Assembly: GCA_017418585.1 (NCBI GenBank)
Contig: JAFONG010000116.1
Span: forward strand, 1-18,396
Direction: 5' to 3'
Origin: Erysipelotrichaceae bacterium
Lineage (GTDB): Bacteria; Bacillota_I; Bacilli_A; Erysipelotrichales; Erysipelotrichaceae
DNA: 18,396 nucleotides
The notes beneath the pieces are model-generated. The model was not told the DNA's origin. It ran no database searches and saw only the letters and a list, made by a program, of their open reading frames with translations. Positions 1 through 6,736 of the stretch are shown here, one piece after another. Positions within the stretch are counted from its first letter, which is position 1. The number at the start of each line of letters is the position of its first letter. The translations under genes and the position numbers were made by a program.

Positions 1-1235
1 ATGAAGGCAGGGATGGCGGTATACTGGCCGGTCAGTATCCTGTCGATCTTTTCGCTTCTCACCTTTTCCTTGCTTTCGGCAATGCGAATCACCGCCTTGT
101 CACAGACTTTATGAATGAAAGCGAAACGCATGTCGGCGATCGCCGCACTTCTGTCAAGCCCTCTTTCCATTTCCATCTGCAGGATGATGTGTTCGATCAT
201 TTCCTTTTCGTTCTGATCCAGATTCAGCTGCGAAAAAACAAGCTCATCTCCCTCGATAACCTTGCTGGCGGCAAAACGGACAGGAATGCCTGCACTTTTG
301 GCGTGATCTTCGATCAGATGGGCAATGCCATGCAGACAGCGGTGTACCGCACCGCCGTGATCCGTCTCGTCACAGAAATCCTGTCTGATCGGTCTTTCCT
401 GGTATTTCGCAATATGCAGGGCATGGTCGACCAGCTCTTCGATGCCTTCGTTCTTGGCTGCGGATATCGTAACGACCGGGACTTTCAAAGCCTCTTCCAT
501 GGCGTTCACATCGATGCTTCCGCCGGAACCGATCACTTCATCCATCATATTCAATGCCACTACCATCGGTACATCCATTTCCAGCAGCTGCATGGTCAGA
601 TAGAGGTTTCTTTCAATGTTTGTCGCATCGACGATATTGATGATGGCTTTCGGCTTTTCGTTCAGTACAAAGTTGCGGGAAACGATTTCCTCGCTGCTGT
701 ATGGAGACATGGAATAGATTCCCGGAAGGTCCGTGATCAATGTATCCGGATGTCCCTGGATGACGCCGTCTTTTCGATCGACCGTTACACCCGGGAAATT
801 TCCGACGTGCTGATTGGATCCGGTCAGTCTGTTGAACAGGGTGGTCTTGCCGCTGTTCTGGTTCCCTACCAGGGCAAAGGTCAGCGTTGTTCCTTCAGGC
901 AGAGGATCGCCGCTTCCTTTCGGATGAAACTTGCCTCCTTCACCCAAACCGGGATGAAGTGTTTTGCCGTGCTTTCTGCTTTTCGGCTTTTCCGTTTCTG
1001 CGCCTGCCGGAACCGGTTCTGTTTCAATCTGCCTGGCATCTTCCAGACGCAGTGTCAGTTCATAGCCGTGGATCATGATCTCGATCGGATCACCCATCGG
1101 AGCGTACTTGACAACCGTGACTTCAACGCCCGGTATGACACCCATGTCCAAAAGATGCTGACGCAGAGCGCCTTCTCCGTTTACCTTCGTAACAAGTGCT
1201 TTTTCACCGATTCTAATGTCTTTTAATGTCTTCAT
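1..1235 (-). CDS. feoB: FeoA-FeoB fusion, ferrous iron transporter (partial, C-terminal part beyond window)
   Basis: FeoB imports Fe2+ across the cytoplasmic membrane, and FeoA is a small SH3-like partner that here is fused to its N-terminus. The visible 411 residues run off the left edge before the membrane channel. Residues 1-73 (MKTLKDIRIGEKALV start) are FeoA-like. A polar linker of about 45 residues with several His, Lys and Gly follows. The G domain then has all its motifs: G1 GNQNSGKT (124-131), G2 Thr151 in GNFPGVTVD, G3 DLPG (169-172) followed by IYSMSPYSSEE, G4 NMMD (229-232) and G5 SAA (258-260). G1 reads GNQNSGKT where many FeoB proteins have GNPNSGKT. The start ATG at 1235 lies 27 bp after the small upstream gene and has only a weak Shine-Dalgarno site (GAAG), so the two are probably co-transcribed. 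A TATAAT at 1262-1267 (minus) could be an extra -10, but I see no matching -35. Identification as FeoB is secure. Confidence 0.95.
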   Translation of the reverse strand, partial: MKTLKDIRIGEKALVTKVNGEGALRQHLLDMGVIPGVEVTVVKYAPMGDPIEIMIHGYELTLRLEDARQIETEPVPAGAETEKPKSRKHGKTLHPGLGEGGKFHPKGSGDPLPEGTTLTFALVGNQNSGKTTLFNRLTGSNQHVGNFPGVTVDRKDGVIQGHPDTLITDLPGIYSMSPYSSEEIVSRNFVLNEKPKAIINIVDATNIERNLYLTMQLLEMDVPMVVALNMMDEVIGSGGSIDVNAMEEALKVPVVTISAAKNEGIEELVDHALHIAKYQERPIRQDFCDETDHGGAVHRCLHGIAHLIEDHAKSAGIPVRFAASKVIEGDELVFSQLNLDQNEKEMIEHIILQMEMERGLDRSAAIADMRFAFIHKVCDKAVIRIAESKEKVRSEKIDRILTGQYTAIPAF

Positions 1236-1262
1236 ATTCTTCGGGCTTTCTATTCTCTATCA

Positions 1263-1517
1263 TTATATACCCGCTTCTTCGTTTTTATATTTCCTCTCAC
1301 GCTTTCTACGGATCTCTTCCTCAACTTCTTTCTTGCTTGAATAGACCCGGTTTCTTCTTAAACGGAATCCTCCATGCATGTTAAAGTAGGGATTGTCATT
1401 ACCGATCCATACCGTTACATAATAACGCAGCGTCACATAGTCGCCCGAAACGCGGATCACTTCCGCCTCGGCGGGCTGACCGTTTCTGTTGTAATAGACT
1501 TTATCTCCGGCTTTCAT
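1263..1517 (-). CDS. Small basic protein of unknown function, upstream of feoAB
   Basis: An 84-residue protein that I do not recognise. The first 50 residues (MKAGDKVYYNRNGQ..., then alternating hydrophobic and aromatic stretches such as YVTLRYYVTVWIG) look like a small beta barrel of the SH3/KOW kind. The last 30 residues are a highly charged helix rich in Lys, Arg and Glu. There is no membrane segment, signal peptide or metal-binding cysteine. The start at 1517 is chosen because the fold begins there. No Shine-Dalgarno site precedes it, and a promoter places the transcript start almost on the ATG, so translation may be leaderless. It lies 27 bp upstream of feoAB on the same strand, which suggests co-transcription. 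A link to iron is inference from position only. It has no overlapping better candidate, and its reading frame is continuous. Confidence 0.7.
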   Translation of the reverse strand: MKAGDKVYYNRNGQPAEAEVIRVSGDYVTLRYYVTVWIGNDNPYFNMHGGFRLRRNRVYSSKKEVEEEIRRKRERKYKNEEAGI

Positions 1518-1537
1518 CAGTCTTATTGTAACTGATG
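1515..1537. repeat. 7-9-7 inverted repeat over -10 and start codon
   Basis: CATCAGT (1515-1521) and ACTGATG (1531-1537) are perfect complements around a 9-bp centre that contains the -10 element. The left arm includes the ATG start codon of the small gene. It could be a second operator. As RNA only the start-codon arm would be transcribed, so a hairpin is unlikely. Confidence 0.4.
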
Positions 1538-1554
1538 AATTGAATTTAATTCAA
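1525..1554 (-). promoter_or_regulatory. Promoter of the small gene/feoAB unit, probably leaderless
   Basis: On the minus strand the -35 TTGAAT (1554-1549) and -10 TACAAT (1530-1525) are separated by 18 bp. Transcription should begin near 1518-1517, which is the A of the ATG at 1517 or one base before it. No ribosome binding site is visible, so this is a candidate leaderless mRNA. Confidence 0.5.
1540..1554. repeat. 7-1-7 inverted repeat over the -35 (candidate operator)
   Basis: TTGAATT, one base, AATTCAA: a perfect 7-1-7 dyad whose outer arm is the -35 element of the small gene/feoAB promoter. The 7-1-7 architecture is that of Fur/PerR family operators in Firmicutes, but the bases match the published Fur box (TGATAATNATTATCA) poorly, so the regulator is unknown. 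Confidence 0.45.
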
Positions 1555-1571
1555 GTAGATTAACAGAAGAA

Positions 1572-1589
1572 AAGTCCCGTTCAGGACTT
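1572..1589 (-). terminator. Hairpin terminator of the six-gene operon
   Basis: On the minus strand AAGTCC, a 6-base loop (TGAACG) and GGACTT form a 6-bp stem followed by TTCTTCTG. The stem takes in part of the TAA stop codon (1588-1590) of the HAD phosphatase gene. The stem is short and the T-run is broken, so termination may be partial. Confidence 0.55.
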
Positions 1590-2238
1590 AATCGTTCAGA
1601 TGATCCAGCAGCTCTTCCGGCTTGGACAGCACGATATCGGCACCGCTGTCCATCAGCGTCTTGAGATCGCGGTATCCCCATAGACATCCGACCGCCTTGA
1701 TTCCGGCGTTCTTCGCCGTCAGTATATCCGTATCGCTGTCTCCGACATAGAGGGCTTCTTCCTTGCTGATCTTCATCAGATTCAGGATCTGTCTTACTCC
1801 GCTTGGATCCGGTTTATGCGGAAGGCCTTCTCTTGCACCCATGACTTCCGTAAAGGAAACGTCAGGGAAACACTTCGCAATCAGGATCTTTGTGGTGTTG
1901 TCGCTCTTGTTGGAATTGATTGCCAGCTGTATGCCTTTTTCCTGAAGAGCCTTCAGGACCTCGTTCATTCCTTCATAAGGTACCGTATCGATACAGCAGT
2001 TCTCCCGATAGGTATCGCGGTAATAAGCACCGACTTCCTTCCGCTTTTCTTCGCTTGTTCCTTCCGGAACGATCGCATCGATCAGCCTCTGAAAACCGTT
2101 GCCTACGCCTGCCTTGACTTCTTCTGCCGTTTTCTCCGGAAAGCCGAAACGCTTCATCGTCAGGTTGACGGAATGATGCAGGTCGGGCAGGGTGTACAGG
2201 GTCGTACCGTCCAGATCAAAAATAACGCCCTTGATCAT
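1588..2238 (-). CDS. HAD-superfamily phosphatase, phosphoglycolate phosphatase-like
   Basis: A 216-residue cytoplasmic hydrolase that probably removes phosphate from a small phosphorylated metabolite. All four HAD motifs are present: DLDGT with nucleophile Asp8 and acid Asp10, Ser109 in INSNKSD, Lys142 in HKPDP, and the Mg2+-binding GDSDTD (166-171). The helical cap between about residues 15 and 85 is the C1 type seen in the Gph/PGM group. Length is normal for that group. HAD proteins of this class have broad and overlapping substrates, so phosphoglycolate, a sugar phosphate or a pyrophosphatase-like activity cannot be told apart here. The ATG shares its A with the TGA of the preceding gene (TGATG), and GGAGA about 8 bases upstream serves as ribosome binding site, so it is translationally coupled. 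It is the last gene of the operon. Confidence 0.85.
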   Translation of the reverse strand: MIKGVIFDLDGTTLYTLPDLHHSVNLTMKRFGFPEKTAEEVKAGVGNGFQRLIDAIVPEGTSEEKRKEVGAYYRDTYRENCCIDTVPYEGMNEVLKALQEKGIQLAINSNKSDNTTKILIAKCFPDVSFTEVMGAREGLPHKPDPSGVRQILNLMKISKEEALYVGDSDTDILTAKNAGIKAVGCLWGYRDLKTLMDSGADIVLSKPEELLDHLND

Positions 2239-2894
2239 CAGTATTTCTCCACGATATTGTCTTCGTCTTTATAGATGGAATCGGCAGGGATGGTGCCTCT
2301 GACTCTGGCCAGAGGATAGACGTTGGAATTTCTTCCGATCACCGTACCAGGATTCAGTACCGAGTTACATCCGACTTCAACATGATCTCCGATCATCGCA
2401 CCGAATTTCTTCAGTCCTGTTTCCACGTCTTCTTCGCCGTGAACAACGACCGGTTTCCTGTCGGACTTGACGTTGGAAGTGATGCTTCCAGCACCCATGT
2501 GGGCGTAATATCCCAGGATAGAATCGCCGACATAATTGTAGTGCGGTGTCTGAACATGATCGAACAGAATGACGTTCTTCAGTTCGCAGCTGTTGCCTAC
2601 GACGCAGTTTTCTCCGACCAGAGCGGAACCTCTGATGAAAGCGCAGTGTCTGACTTCCGTTCCGGCACCGATGATGCATGGCGGAGCGATGTAGGCGCTT
2701 GGAAACACGGTCGCATCCTTGTGGATCCAGACGTGTTCCGATACTTCCATATATTCGTTCGGGTCAAGCTTCTCTCCCAGTTCAACGATCATTTCCTTGA
2801 TTCCCTTTAAAGCTTCCCAGGGATGTTCGTACTGTTTCAGATAATCTTTCGCTAGCGTGTGTTCCAGATCGAAGAGCTCTTCTGTTTTAAACAT
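2238..2894 (-). CDS. GlmU C-terminal-like left-handed beta-helix protein (putative acyltransferase)
   Basis: A 218-residue protein with a helical N-terminus (about 1-50) followed by hexapeptide repeats from about 57 to 190 (IHKDATVFPSAYIAPPCIIGAG and on), the left-handed beta-helix fold. The segment HYNYVGDSILGYYAHMGAG (118-136) resembles the acetyltransferase region of GlmU, whose catalytic His sits in a similar HxxYxGD context, so His118 is the likely equivalent. The uridylyltransferase domain of true GlmU is absent, so it cannot do both steps of UDP-GlcNAc synthesis. Such proteins are often labelled UDP-N-acetylglucosamine pyrophosphorylase, which overstates the case. The real acceptor is unknown. 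Start ATG at 2894 follows the GH13 stop by 14 bp, with GAGAGGT as ribosome binding site. Confidence 0.8.
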   Translation of the reverse strand: MFKTEELFDLEHTLAKDYLKQYEHPWEALKGIKEMIVELGEKLDPNEYMEVSEHVWIHKDATVFPSAYIAPPCIIGAGTEVRHCAFIRGSALVGENCVVGNSCELKNVILFDHVQTPHYNYVGDSILGYYAHMGAGSITSNVKSDRKPVVVHGEEDVETGLKKFGAMIGDHVEVGCNSVLNPGTVIGRNSNVYPLARVRGTIPADSIYKDEDNIVEKY

Positions 2895-2908
2895 AAATCA
2901 AACCTCTC

Positions 2909-4780
2909 TTATTTTTCTACTTCAAATACATTAGCCTCGTAGGCTCTGAGTTTATTGGAATAAACTTCATAGTTAGATGATATCAGTTTTTCGTGAACTG
3001 TAAACGGATAATCCTTTTCTTTGTCTGTAAGATTCATGATAATCATGAACTTTCTGCCGTCTTTCTGCCGACGGTAGGCAAAGATGTCTTTCTTTGTTTT
3101 GATCAGATCAAAGCTTCCGTAGATCAGGGCAGGATTGTCCTTACGCATCCTGATCATTCTGCGGTAGAAGTGCAGGATGGAGTTAGCGTCTTTTTCTTCC
3201 GTCTCTACGTTAATCTCCTTGTGGTTCGGATTGACCTTGAGCCATGGTTCATGATCGGAAAAACCGGCGTAAAGAGTGTCGTCCCACTGCATCGGGGTGC
3301 GGGCATGGTCTCTGGAACCGTAGAGAAGTCTTCTGAGAATCTCTTTCTCGCTTTTTCCTTTTTCCAGCTGTTCCCTGTAGTAGTTGATCGCTTCGATATC
3401 CCGGTAGTCTTCAATGGATTCAAACGGATAGTCGGACATGCCGACCTCATCGCCCTGATAGATGTACGGCGTTCCTTTCAGCGTCATCTGCATCGTTACG
3501 AGCAGTTTACAGATCGCATCGTGATGTTTTCCTTCATGATCGATCTTGGAACACATTCTCGGTACATCGTGGTTGTTGAAGAAAACGGTTGGCCAGCAGT
3601 GATTGGAATACCGGGTTTGCCATCTGACGATTTCCGGGATCATCTTTCGCAGATCGAAGTCGTAGACGTCCATCCGGATCTTTCCCGGATTCTCGATGTG
3701 ATCGAAAGAAAAGAGCTGAGTCAGTTCACTCCTGTCGTCGCCCGTGATCATCCTTGACATCATCAGTCCGTTGCCCGGACATTCTCCTACCGTATAGGCG
3801 TCGTATTTCTTCAGACAGTTCTCATGGAATTCCCTGAGATATTCATCCAGATGCGGTCCATGGAAATAGTGCTCAATGCCGGTAAAGGAAACCAGGGAGC
3901 CGATCGTCGGATCGCCGTCCGGAAGACCTTCGCTTTTGGAGATGAAGCTTACCACATCCAGACGGAAACCGTCCGCTCCTTTTTCAAGCCAGTAAGCGGC
4001 TATGTCGTACATTTCTTTTCTGACCTCGGGGTTGTCCCAATTAAGGTCCATCTGTTTCTCGGCAAACAGATGCAGGGCGTATTCCTTCTGCTCTTCAAAG
4101 TACTTCCAGGCGCTTCCGGAGAAGAAGGACGTCCAGTTGTTCGGCTGTTTCCGCCAGATGTAATAATCCCTGTATTTTCTGTCGCCTTTCAAAGCTTTCC
4201 GGAACCATTCGTGTTCATCCGACGTGTGATTCATCACCAGATCGATGATGATCTTCAGATCTCTTCTGTGACATTCGCTGATCAGTTCTTCCACGTCTTC
4301 CATCGTTCCGAATTCATCCATGATCTTCCTGTAATCGCGGATGTCGTAGCCGTTGTCGGCGTTTGGCGAATCGTAGAACGGACAGCACCAGATGGCGTCA
4401 GCACCCAGATTCTTGATGTGATCCAGTCTGGAAGCGATACCTTTGATGTCGCCGATGCCGTCGTGATTGCTGTCGGAAAAAGAACGGGGATAGACCTGAT
4501 AGAATACCGCCTCTTTCCACCAGGCTTCCTTGACCGGCGTTTCTTCTTCCTCTACAATTTTTTCATCCAGAGAATTCAGCAGACGCAGCAAAGCGTCGAT
4601 GGATGTATCATTTAGCTTTCCAAGGCTGAGCTTCTGCAGCGCACCAATCGTGATGTTTCCTAGCGGAGTCTTCGTAACGATGTTCTCATCCAGTCCAAAC
4701 GAATAAAGCAGTCTGGCGATCACATCGTGTCCGGACGGTGTTTTCATGACATCTTTCAGTCTGCTGCTGCGTTCTATCAT
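2909..4780 (-). CDS. GH13 alpha-glucosidase (oligo-1,6-glucosidase type) with N-terminal extension
   Basis: A 623-residue cytoplasmic glycosidase that releases glucose from short alpha-glucosides. The catalytic barrel starts at WWKEAVFYQVYPRSF (87-101). The GH13 regions are DLVMNH (180-185), GFRLDV with nucleophile Asp275, VGE with acid/base Glu333, and NNHD with Asp405. The residue after the nucleophile is Val, which in this family goes with alpha-1,6 (isomaltose-type) rather than maltose preference; trehalose-6-phosphate hydrolase also has Val here. No signal peptide is seen. The first 86 residues are extra compared with usual oligo-1,6-glucosidases: a helical stretch with PSGHDVIARLL and TPLGNITIGALQKL, ending in an acidic linker (EEEE at 77-80). 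The ATG at 4780 overlaps the previous gene's stop by 4 bp (ATGA), and GAGG lies 7 bases upstream. No sugar transporter is next to it. Confidence 0.92.
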   Translation of the reverse strand: MIERSSRLKDVMKTPSGHDVIARLLYSFGLDENIVTKTPLGNITIGALQKLSLGKLNDTSIDALLRLLNSLDEKIVEEEETPVKEAWWKEAVFYQVYPRSFSDSNHDGIGDIKGIASRLDHIKNLGADAIWCCPFYDSPNADNGYDIRDYRKIMDEFGTMEDVEELISECHRRDLKIIIDLVMNHTSDEHEWFRKALKGDRKYRDYYIWRKQPNNWTSFFSGSAWKYFEEQKEYALHLFAEKQMDLNWDNPEVRKEMYDIAAYWLEKGADGFRLDVVSFISKSEGLPDGDPTIGSLVSFTGIEHYFHGPHLDEYLREFHENCLKKYDAYTVGECPGNGLMMSRMITGDDRSELTQLFSFDHIENPGKIRMDVYDFDLRKMIPEIVRWQTRYSNHCWPTVFFNNHDVPRMCSKIDHEGKHHDAICKLLVTMQMTLKGTPYIYQGDEVGMSDYPFESIEDYRDIEAINYYREQLEKGKSEKEILRRLLYGSRDHARTPMQWDDTLYAGFSDHEPWLKVNPNHKEINVETEEKDANSILHFYRRMIRMRKDNPALIYGSFDLIKTKKDIFAYRRQKDGRKFMIIMNLTDKEKDYPFTVHEKLISSNYEVYSNKLRAYEANVFEVEK

Positions 4781-5427
4781 ATGTTTTCCTCTTTACTGAA
4801 CAGTTCTATTGCGTCAGGAAAGATCCTGAGAAATTCTCTTTCTGCTTCTTCGGCGATCTCTTCTCTGCCGTGCTTTCTCAAGACGTCCTGCGCGCATTGA
4901 AGCAGTTCCCGGCAATGGAACGAAAACGGAAGAATCCACTTTCTATCTGTTCTTTGTTCAGAAATGAATTCCGGATCCGCTCCTTCTGTCCACTCAAAGC
5001 GGCAGCACGGATCGCCTTTACTCAGGATCGAAGAAACCTTCAGATCAAAGCCTCCGTCAAAACCTTCGCAGATCGCCTTATCGATATATCTGCAGTAGTG
5101 CGATCCGTATTCCAGAAGACCGTATTCTCTCCAGGTATCGCACCACGCACACTTTGTCACTTCGGTAATCGTTCTGTCTTTTTCGAAAGACATCACGCTG
5201 ATGTTTTCTCCTTCCTTGCCCTGCCATTCCGAATGGATCAGAAAAGAATTCATGTCGACATCTTCCTTGTTCTCTGCAGCCAGTCTGTGCATTCTTTCTC
5301 CGCGTCTTCTGCCGTAAGCTGTCGTGATTTCCTCAATCAGCTCTTCCGCTTCCTCTTCCGCGTTCAAAAAACAGTACCTGCAGATCAGGGCATACAGAAG
5401 CGCGTGCTGTCTGATGCCGATCTCCAT
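4777..5427 (-). CDS. L-2-amino-thiazoline-4-carboxylic acid (ATC) hydrolase family protein
   Basis: A 216-residue soluble protein. The core TKCAWCDTWREYGLLEYG (91-108), the following HYCRYIDKAICEGF stretch and the end SKGDPCCRFEW (136-146) match the pattern I know for the ATC hydrolase-like family (Pfam L-2-amino-thiazoline-4-carboxylic acid hydrolase). Cysteines are abundant (positions 16, 19, 93, 96, 112, 120, 141, 142, 172, 178), and Cys93 lies at the family's conserved Cys. In Pseudomonas an enzyme of this name opens the thiazoline ring on the way to L-cysteine. Most relatives in Firmicutes have no known substrate, so only the family is claimed. The frame is open far upstream, but the true start is 5427: the ATG shares one base with the mntP stop (TGATG), GGGAG lies 8 bases before it, and homology begins there. 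It overlaps the next gene by 4 bp. Confidence 0.75.
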   Translation of the reverse strand: MEIGIRQHALLYALICRYCFLNAEEEAEELIEEITTAYGRRRGERMHRLAAENKEDVDMNSFLIHSEWQGKEGENISVMSFEKDRTITEVTKCAWCDTWREYGLLEYGSHYCRYIDKAICEGFDGGFDLKVSSILSKGDPCCRFEWTEGADPEFISEQRTDRKWILPFSFHCRELLQCAQDVLRKHGREEIAEEAEREFLRIFPDAIELFSKEENI

Positions 5428-5981
5428 CAGATCACTCCCAGATGTTCCAGCAGTATCTTGGTTCCAAGATAGATCAGGATCAGACCGCCGATGATCTTGG
5501 CTTTGTTTCCAAGCATGGAACCGACTTTTCTGCCGATCAGTACGCCGACCAGCGAAAACATGAACGTAACCACGCCGATCGATGTCACGACCACCCAGAT
5601 GTTTACGTTTATGAAAGCCAATGTAACGCCGATCGTCAGGGCATCGATACTGGTGGCGACAGCCAGGATCAGCATCGTTCTGACATCCATCTTGTCGTCG
5701 ACGTTTTCGGTTTCCCGGGATTCCCGTATCATCTGCAGTCCGATGAACAGCAGCAGTATAAAGGCGATCCAATGGTCGATCTTCACGATCAGATCCGCAA
5801 ACAGTCTGCCCAGATAGTAGCCAATCACCGGCATCAGTGCCTGAAAACCGCCGAAGTAGATTCCGCATTTTACGCCTTCCGGGATTCCTGCTTTCTTGAC
5901 GGAAAGGCCCTTGCAAACGGAAACGGCAAACGAATCCATCGCCATTCCGATCGAAATCAGTAAAATATCAAATGCATTCAT
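5427..5981 (-). CDS. mntP: MntP family manganese exporter
   Basis: A 184-residue integral membrane protein with six predicted membrane segments, the usual MntP size. It pumps excess Mn2+ out of the cell. The two repeat motifs are present: DSFAVSVCKG (Asp16) in the first segment and ATSIDALTIGV (Asp113) in the fourth, both with the membrane Asp typical of the family. The gene starts 7 bp after the preceding stop with a poor Shine-Dalgarno site, so it probably depends on translation of the upstream gene. In many bacteria mntP sits behind a yybP-ykoY manganese riboswitch; there is no room for one directly upstream here, and the operon leader at about 6661-6680 is far too short, so Mn control by that route is not supported. 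Confidence 0.92.
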   Translation of the reverse strand: MNAFDILLISIGMAMDSFAVSVCKGLSVKKAGIPEGVKCGIYFGGFQALMPVIGYYLGRLFADLIVKIDHWIAFILLLFIGLQMIRESRETENVDDKMDVRTMLILAVATSIDALTIGVTLAFINVNIWVVVTSIGVVTFMFSLVGVLIGRKVGSMLGNKAKIIGGLILIYLGTKILLEHLGVI

Positions 5982-5988
5982 ATTCTAA

Positions 5989-6660
5989 TTACCAGATAAA
6001 AGGAAGTATTCTGTACTTTACCTTTTCCTTGTATTCCTTATAACCTTGCAGCCCTTTCTCCAGGACTTCTTCCTCATTCAGGATACGCTTTACGATCAGC
6101 GGGATGTACAGCAGCATGATCCCGAAAGAGATCGGCGAATTCATGATCAGAGGCATGCTTAAGAAGAGAAGAACCGTAGCCGAATACATCGGATGTCTGA
6201 CAATTCCGTAAAGACCCGTATCAACGACCTTCTGCCCTTCCTGTACTTCAATGGTACGGGAGAGATATTCGTTCTCTCTTAATACTTCCGCAAACATCAG
6301 GTAGGAAAGCAGGAAGATGACGATGCCCGCTATTCTGATGAATTCCGGAAATCTGATCCAGCCGAATCTGTAGTTGAGTCCGGCAACGATGAAAGCCGCC
6401 AGAAACATCAGTCCGCTTAAACCGATGACGTCTTTCTGTTGGGCTTCTTTCTCCTTGGCGTTCAGTCTTCTTCTTAAAAGATCCGGTGCTTTCAGATACA
6501 TGACGATCCCGGCCAGAAGCATCGGCACAAACAGAACAGCCATGAAGATCCATCCGTCTCTCCATTTCAGTGAACCCGCAGGAACAAACAGCAGCGCGCC
6601 TACTAGAACGACTCCGGCAGCATATTTAATCAATCCTTCTTTTAATAGTTCTTTATTCAT
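5989..6660 (-). CDS. Isoprenylcysteine carboxyl methyltransferase (ICMT)-like membrane protein
   Basis: A 223-residue membrane protein with about five hydrophobic segments and the ICMT/PEMT catalytic end: GLYGIVRHPMYSATVLL (149-165, RHPMY) and the cytoplasmic EEEVLEKGLQGYKEY (196-210), the elements that bind S-adenosylmethionine and the acceptor. Bacterial members methylate unknown lipid or small acceptors, since bacteria lack prenylated CaaX proteins. An in-frame ATG nine codons upstream (6687) exists, but I chose 6660: AAGGAAG lies 5-6 bases before it, while 6687 has no ribosome binding site and sits inside the putative -10. It is the first gene of the operon with mntP. A role together with MntP is not evident from the sequence. 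Confidence 0.8.
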   Translation of the reverse strand: MNKELLKEGLIKYAAGVVLVGALLFVPAGSLKWRDGWIFMAVLFVPMLLAGIVMYLKAPDLLRRRLNAKEKEAQQKDVIGLSGLMFLAAFIVAGLNYRFGWIRFPEFIRIAGIVIFLLSYLMFAEVLRENEYLSRTIEVQEGQKVVDTGLYGIVRHPMYSATVLLFLSMPLIMNSPISFGIMLLYIPLIVKRILNEEEVLEKGLQGYKEYKEKVKYRILPFIW

Positions 6661-6682
6661 AATTCTTCCTTTGTTCCTTTTT

Positions 6683-6691
6683 ATCATAACA
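6683..6691 (-). promoter_or_regulatory. Extended -10 promoter of the six-gene operon
   Basis: TGT-TATGAT on the minus strand (6691-6683) is an extended -10 element. No good -35 is present because the expected place is inside the terminator hairpin of the upstream gene. Transcription would start near 6676, just before the AAGGAAG ribosome binding site of the first gene. Confidence 0.45.
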
Positions 6692-6701
6692 CGGTAAAGA
6701 A

Positions 6702-6725
6702 AAGACAGGTTCCATGACCTGTCTT
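6702..6725 (-). terminator. Terminator of the M16 peptidase gene
   Basis: A perfect 9-bp stem, AAGACAGGT (6702-6710) with ACCTGTCTT (6717-6725), and a 6-base loop, 11 bp after the peptidase stop codon. On the minus strand it is followed by TTCTTTA. The T-run is short but the hairpin is strong. Confidence 0.75.
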
Positions 6726-6736
6726 TGAATCAGTGA

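Noticed and set aside
111..1226. Long plus-strand open frame (371 codons) opposite feoAB
   Set aside because: The opposite strand has all FeoA and FeoB motifs. The plus frame has no recognisable domain or ribosome binding site.
1540..1554. Canonical Fur box before feoAB
   Set aside because: The 7-1-7 geometry fits, but only three of seven bases per arm match the Fur consensus, so only a generic operator is reported.
3824..4615. Plus-strand open frames opposite the GH13 gene, and the similar one at 8000-8674 opposite the M16 gene
   Set aside because: Both lie wholly within well-identified genes on the minus strand and show no domain of their own.
5428..5916. Upstream extension of the ATC-hydrolase frame to 379 codons
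   Set aside because: The extra part overlaps mntP out of frame and has Arg/Gly-rich, non-protein-like composition. The start at 5427 has an SD and a TGATG junction.
5982..6682. yybP-ykoY manganese riboswitch controlling mntP
   Set aside because: There are only 7 bp before mntP and a leader of about 15 bases before the operon's first gene, too short for this riboswitch.
6658..6687. Start of the ICMT-like gene at 6687
   Set aside because: It has no SD and falls inside the extended -10. The ATG at 6660 has AAGGAAG at good spacing.
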